Source of the DNA: Bacillota bacterium
GTDB lineage: Bacteria > Bacillota > Clostridia > Christensenellales > CAG-138
Reading direction: 5' to 3'
Assembly (NCBI GenBank): GCA_023458355.1
Contig: JAEWZS010000255.1
Location: 1 to 25,976 of the forward strand
Length of the DNA: 25,976 nt
Both the position numbers and the translations under genes were made by a program. Below, piece by piece: positions 22,445 through 25,976 of the stretch. Under the pieces are notes generated by a model, which saw only the letters and a program-made list of their open reading frames with translations, was not told where the DNA came from and ran no database searches. The number at the start of each line of letters is the position of its first letter. Position 1 is the first letter of the stretch.

Positions 22445-24177
22445 AGCGTATATTTGCATACCTAAAGCCGTACTATGGGCGGATGAGCGTGGGGCTTGTT
22501 ATTAAATTCATAGGCACCATCATGGACCTATTACTCCCCTATGTGCTCGCATATACGATTGACACCATCGTTCCGACCAAAAACGTCAATCGCATATTGC
22601 TATTTGGCGGCGTGATGCTCGTTTGCGCCATCATAGCCGTACTCACAAACATCGTCGCCAACCGCATGGCCTCCCGCGTAGCGCGTGATACCACCGAGCG
22701 CATACGCCATGATCTATATGAGCGTATCTCCTACCTTTCCGGTGCACAATCGGACAATTTTTCCATACCTTCGCTCGAGTCGCGCCTTACAAGCGACACC
22801 TACAACCTACACCAGATGCTCGGTATGATGCAGCGCCTTGGCGTGCGTGCACCTATTCTTCTGATTGGCGGCATACTTGTTACGATGACGCTCGAGCCGG
22901 TGATGTCGCTCATCCTAGTGGCGATATTACCGATTATCGGTATAATCGTATACGCGGTATCTAAAAAAAGCATACCGCTTTACACTTCATTGCAGCAATC
23001 CGTAGACAAACTATCGCGCACGGTGCGCGAAAACACCACGGGTATACGCATCATCAAAGCGCTCTCGCAGACGCGCTACGAAAAATCGCGTTTCGCAGAA
23101 GTAAACGGTGAGGTCGTGAAAAACGAAAAGGCTGCCGCAAAGACCGTAGCACTCACGAGTCCTATGATGAACCTGCTGTTAAACCTCGCACTCATCCCCG
23201 TTATTATCGTTGGTGCATACCGCGTGAACGAGGGATTGACGCAGCCCGGGAAGATCATCGCTTTCTTATCGTACTTTACGATTATCCTAAATGCCATGCT
23301 TTCCGTTACGCGCATGTTTGTAATCTATAACCGAAGCTTTGCCTCCGCACAGCGTATCGTAAAGGTGCTCGACGCGCCGGAGGATCTTTATAAAACGGAA
23401 TATATAGAACCGATCAAAGAGCCTTGGCATATCGTCTTTGAAAACGTTACCTTCTCCTATCATAAGCGCGAGCCGAGTATTGAAAACATCAGCTTTCGTT
23501 TAAAGCACGGTGAAACGCTTGGCATCATAGGTGCTACGGGAAGCGGAAAAAGCACAGTACTTCGCCTTCTCATGCGTCTTTATGACAGAGACTCCGGCAG
23601 TATCCGTATCGACGGGCAGGAGCTTACTACCTACGAGCTCAAGGCACTTCGTGCCAAATTCGGAGCAGTATTTCAAAATGACATTTTATTTGCCGATTCC
23701 ATCGCCGAAAACATATCCTTCGGTCGAGCTTTAAGTCAAGATACCATCGAAGCCGCAGTTCATATTGCGCAAGCCAAGGAATTCGTGGACACTCTCCCCG
23801 ACGGACTTGACCACATGCTCGCTATTAAGAGTGCAAACCTTTCGGGCGGACAGAAGCAAAGAATTCTCATCGCACGCGCCGTGGCGGCAAAACCGGAAAT
23901 TTTAATTTTGGACGATTCATCGAGCGCGCTTGACTATAAGACAGACTCTCTTTTACGTAAGGCGTTGCGCGAGGAGCTTAGGGAAAGCACAAAGATCATC
24001 GTCGCGCAGCGTATCAGTTCCATCATGCACGCAGACCGCATCCTTGTACTTGAAGAGGGCAAAGAGGCAGGCTACGGCACGCATGAGGAACTTATGAAAA
24101 CGTGTGAAAGTTACCGCGAAATCAGCATTTCGCAGATGGGAGGATACGCCGTTGGCAGGACCGAACAAAGGGCCTAA
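22441..24177 (+). CDS. ABC exporter half-transporter with degenerate ATP site
   Basis: A 578-residue fused permease-ATPase (ABC_membrane + ABC_tran) of the multidrug/lipid exporter type. Six membrane helices occupy about 1-300. In the nucleotide-binding domain, Walker A GATGSGKS is at 364-371, signature LSGGQ at 467-471 and Walker B ILILD ends at D491. The catalytic glutamate after Walker B is Asp (D492, LDDSSSALD) and the switch histidine is Gln (Q523, VAQRISS). These substitutions are the hallmark of the degenerate site in heterodimeric exporters such as BmrC/D and TM287/288. Translation is coupled to marR by a 4-nt overlap, and the partner gene overlaps its 3' end by 26 nt. Confidence 0.95.
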   Translation: MKRIFAYLKPYYGRMSVGLVIKFIGTIMDLLLPYVLAYTIDTIVPTKNVNRILLFGGVMLVCAIIAVLTNIVANRMASRVARDTTERIRHDLYERISYLSGAQSDNFSIPSLESRLTSDTYNLHQMLGMMQRLGVRAPILLIGGILVTMTLEPVMSLILVAILPIIGIIVYAVSKKSIPLYTSLQQSVDKLSRTVRENTTGIRIIKALSQTRYEKSRFAEVNGEVVKNEKAAAKTVALTSPMMNLLLNLALIPVIIVGAYRVNEGLTQPGKIIAFLSYFTIILNAMLSVTRMFVIYNRSFASAQRIVKVLDAPEDLYKTEYIEPIKEPWHIVFENVTFSYHKREPSIENISFRLKHGETLGIIGATGSGKSTVLRLLMRLYDRDSGSIRIDGQELTTYELKALRAKFGAVFQNDILFADSIAENISFGRALSQDTIEAAVHIAQAKEFVDTLPDGLDHMLAIKSANLSGGQKQRILIARAVAAKPEILILDDSSSALDYKTDSLLRKALREELRESTKIIVAQRISSIMHADRILVLEEGKEAGYGTHEELMKTCESYREISISQMGGYAVGRTEQRA

Positions 24178-25939
24178 TTTCACAAAGCCCGTGGAAAAAC
24201 CGGCGGACCCAAAAAGGGTGCTGCGCCGCTTGTGGAGCTATCTTTATAGGTATAAGTGGCATGTACTTCTCGCGTTTGCCTTGATGCTTGCGAGTAATCT
24301 ATTAGCACTTATTGGTCCGCTTCTTTCGGGTTACGCTGTCGACGCCATAGGAATTGAAGCTGGAAAAGTAGATTTTGACGGCGTATTGTACAACTGCGCG
24401 TTGATGGCTGCTTTTTATGTCGTCTCCTCAGGGTTTGCCTATCTATTGTCGAGATTGATGATCAACATAAGCCAAAAGGTCGTTTACAAAATGCGAAACG
24501 ACGTGTTCGAACGTCTTGCGGATATGCCGGTCAGCTATTTTGATACGCATCAGACGGGTGAAATCATAAGCCACCTAACCTACGACATCGACACGGTAAA
24601 CTCCTCTCTCTCTACAGACCTTCTTCAAATATGCGCGAGTTTCGTAACGGTCATAGGTTCTCTAATTATGATGGTGCAGATATCCCCGTTGCTTCTGTTG
24701 GTGTTTGTGGTAACCGTTCCATTGTCTTTCTTTCTCACGAAGTACATCACGGGAAAAACACGACCCCTTTTTAAAATGCGTTCCATTAAGCTCGGAGAAC
24801 TCAACGGCTTCACGGAGGAAAGCCTTACCGGTCATAAAACCATTACCGCTTATAACCGCCAGGATGTTATGCTTGAGCGCTTCGATAAAAAAAACAACGA
24901 AGCAGTGACCGCGTACTACAATGCCGATTATTACGGCAGCATCAACGGCCCATGCATTAACTTCATCAACAACCTCTCCTTAGCGCTCATTAGCGTGTTC
25001 GGAGCAATCATGTACCTTTACGGCAGCCTGACGCTGGGCAACCTTTCAAGCTTTGTGCTTTACTCGCGAAAGTTCTCAGGCCCCATTAACGAGGCGGCTA
25101 ATATCTTCGGCGAGCTGCAATCCGCCTTCGCTGCGGCGGAAAGAGTGTTTCGCATCATCGACGAGCCTCTTGAAACAGCCGACGCAGTAAATGCCGAACC
25201 CCTCACGGATGTTATGGGCCATGTGGAAGTCAATGGTGTGGATTTCGGCTATACGAGTAATAAACTTATCGTTGAAGACCTTAACCTCGATGCGCTCGCC
25301 GGCAAAATGGTTGCTATTGTCGGCCCAACAGGTGCAGGTAAAACCACCATCATCAACCTTTTAATGCGCTTTTACGACCCCAACGACGGAAGCATTTCCA
25401 TAGACGGAAAAGAAATACGTTCGGTTACCCGCGAAAGCCTTCGTCAATCCTTCGCGATGGTGCTACAGGATACATGGCTGTTTCAAGGTACGGTGTATGA
25501 GAACATCGCCTATGGCAAAAAGGATGCTACACGTGCGGAGGTAATTGCAGCTGCCAAAGCGGCAAAGATACACAATTTCATCATGCAGCTTCCGCAGGGT
25601 TATGATACGGTTTTAAACGACGAGGGACTTAACATTTCGCAAGGCCAAAAGCAGCTTCTTACCATTGCGCGCGCCATGCTCCCGGACGCAAAAATACTTA
25701 TTTTGGACGAGGCCACTTCCAATGTGGATACACGAACCGAAATGCAAATACAATCCGCCATGCGAAAACTCATGCGCAACAAGACCTGCTTCATCATCGC
25801 GCACAGGCTTTCAACCATCCAAAATGCGGATAAGATACTCGTATTAAGCGACGGCGAAATAGCAGAGCAAGGAAATCATGAAGAGCTTCTCTCGAAGAAG
25901 GGCCTCTATTACGATTTGTATTCGGCACAGTTTTGCTGA
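24152..25939 (+). CDS. ABC exporter half-transporter, catalytic partner
   Basis: A 595-residue partner subunit with six membrane helices and an ATPase domain. Walker A GPTGAGKT is at 391-398, Walker B with intact catalytic pair D519-E520 (LDEATSNVD), and H-loop H551 (IAHRLST). The signature is ISQGQ (495-499) rather than LSGGQ. In a heterodimer this altered signature pairs with the other subunit's degenerate Walker site, so the two genes show complementary asymmetry. The frame is open upstream to an ATG at 24104, but GGGAGG sits 8 nt before the TTG used here, giving a start LAGPNKGPNF and a 26-nt overlap. A proline/lysine-rich cytoplasmic leader precedes the first helix. Substrate not predictable; drug or peptide export fits the MarR control. 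Confidence 0.94.
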   Translation: MAGPNKGPNFTKPVEKPADPKRVLRRLWSYLYRYKWHVLLAFALMLASNLLALIGPLLSGYAVDAIGIEAGKVDFDGVLYNCALMAAFYVVSSGFAYLLSRLMINISQKVVYKMRNDVFERLADMPVSYFDTHQTGEIISHLTYDIDTVNSSLSTDLLQICASFVTVIGSLIMMVQISPLLLLVFVVTVPLSFFLTKYITGKTRPLFKMRSIKLGELNGFTEESLTGHKTITAYNRQDVMLERFDKKNNEAVTAYYNADYYGSINGPCINFINNLSLALISVFGAIMYLYGSLTLGNLSSFVLYSRKFSGPINEAANIFGELQSAFAAAERVFRIIDEPLETADAVNAEPLTDVMGHVEVNGVDFGYTSNKLIVEDLNLDALAGKMVAIVGPTGAGKTTIINLLMRFYDPNDGSISIDGKEIRSVTRESLRQSFAMVLQDTWLFQGTVYENIAYGKKDATRAEVIAAAKAAKIHNFIMQLPQGYDTVLNDEGLNISQGQKQLLTIARAMLPDAKILILDEATSNVDTRTEMQIQSAMRKLMRNKTCFIIAHRLSTIQNADKILVLSDGEIAEQGNHEELLSKKGLYYDLYSAQFC

Positions 25940-25976
25940 AATGTAATTAAGATGCATAAAGGCGCGGGGTAAACCC

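Noticed and set aside
25940..25976. Start of a further feature at the right edge
   Set aside because: Only 37 nt remain after the last stop codon, with no hairpin or start signal that can be judged.

Overview
The window reads as chromosomal DNA of an endospore-forming member of the Clostridia (Firmicutes) with roughly balanced base composition. The evidence is a sporulation sigma factor (SigG), the forespore/mother-cell pair YqfC-YqfD, and the conserved Firmicutes block phoH - yqfF(pgpH) - ybeY - cdd - era - recO, together with strong purine-rich ribosome binding sites and SigA-type promoters. I cannot name the genus. No tRNA, rRNA, CRISPR array, transposase or prophage gene was seen.

Layout, left to right. 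(1) 1-3891, minus strand: pyruvate phosphate dikinase (its C-terminus lies beyond the left edge), a small SAM methyltransferase, and recO. (2) 4006-6224, plus strand: a YqzL-like 44-residue ORF, then a PadR regulator - HAAS-domain membrane protein - DUF4097 beta-repeat protein operon with its own consensus promoter and terminator. The HAAS gene appears to have lost its last membrane helix through an out-of-frame deletion. (3) 6338-13746, minus strand: sigG, then yqfC-yqfD-phoH-yqfF-ybeY-cdd-era, tightly packed, with 4-nt overlaps between the last four. (4) 14070-17595, minus strand: a four-gene sugar operon (nitrilase-family hydrolase, DUF4432 mutarotase-like protein, D-lyxose isomerase family, PfkB kinase). 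(5) 17829-19399, plus strand: DUF2089 regulator, SHOCT-like protein, small unknown membrane protein, YvlD/holin-4_2 family membrane protein. (6) 19466-20347, minus: a lipoprotein. (7) 20477-25939, plus: a cytoplasmic-looking GH20 hexosaminidase, then a MarR regulator translationally coupled to a heterodimeric ABC exporter.

How they fit together: the minus-strand core handles RNA maturation and ribosome assembly (YbeY, Era, PhoH), c-di-AMP turnover (YqfF), pyrimidine salvage (Cdd), recombination repair (RecO) and late sporulation (SigG, YqfC/D). Regions 2 and 5 are two separate small operons of the kind linked to cell-envelope homeostasis. Between them they carry the two halves (SHOCT-like N-domain and DUF4097 beta domain) that are fused in Bacillus YvlB. 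Region 4 looks like an aldose mutarotase - isomerase - kinase route into fructose-6-phosphate or xylulose-5-phosphate, without its own transporter or regulator. Region 7 is a self-regulated efflux cassette with an unusually clear palindromic operator.

The most notable signals are: the HAAS gene scar; the position of the YqzL-like gene, which is divergent from recO; the repeated SHOCT-like domain in two adjacent genes; the lyxose/mannose-type sugar operon; and the exact 20-bp palindrome upstream of marR. I did not find a clearly novel defence or mobile system.
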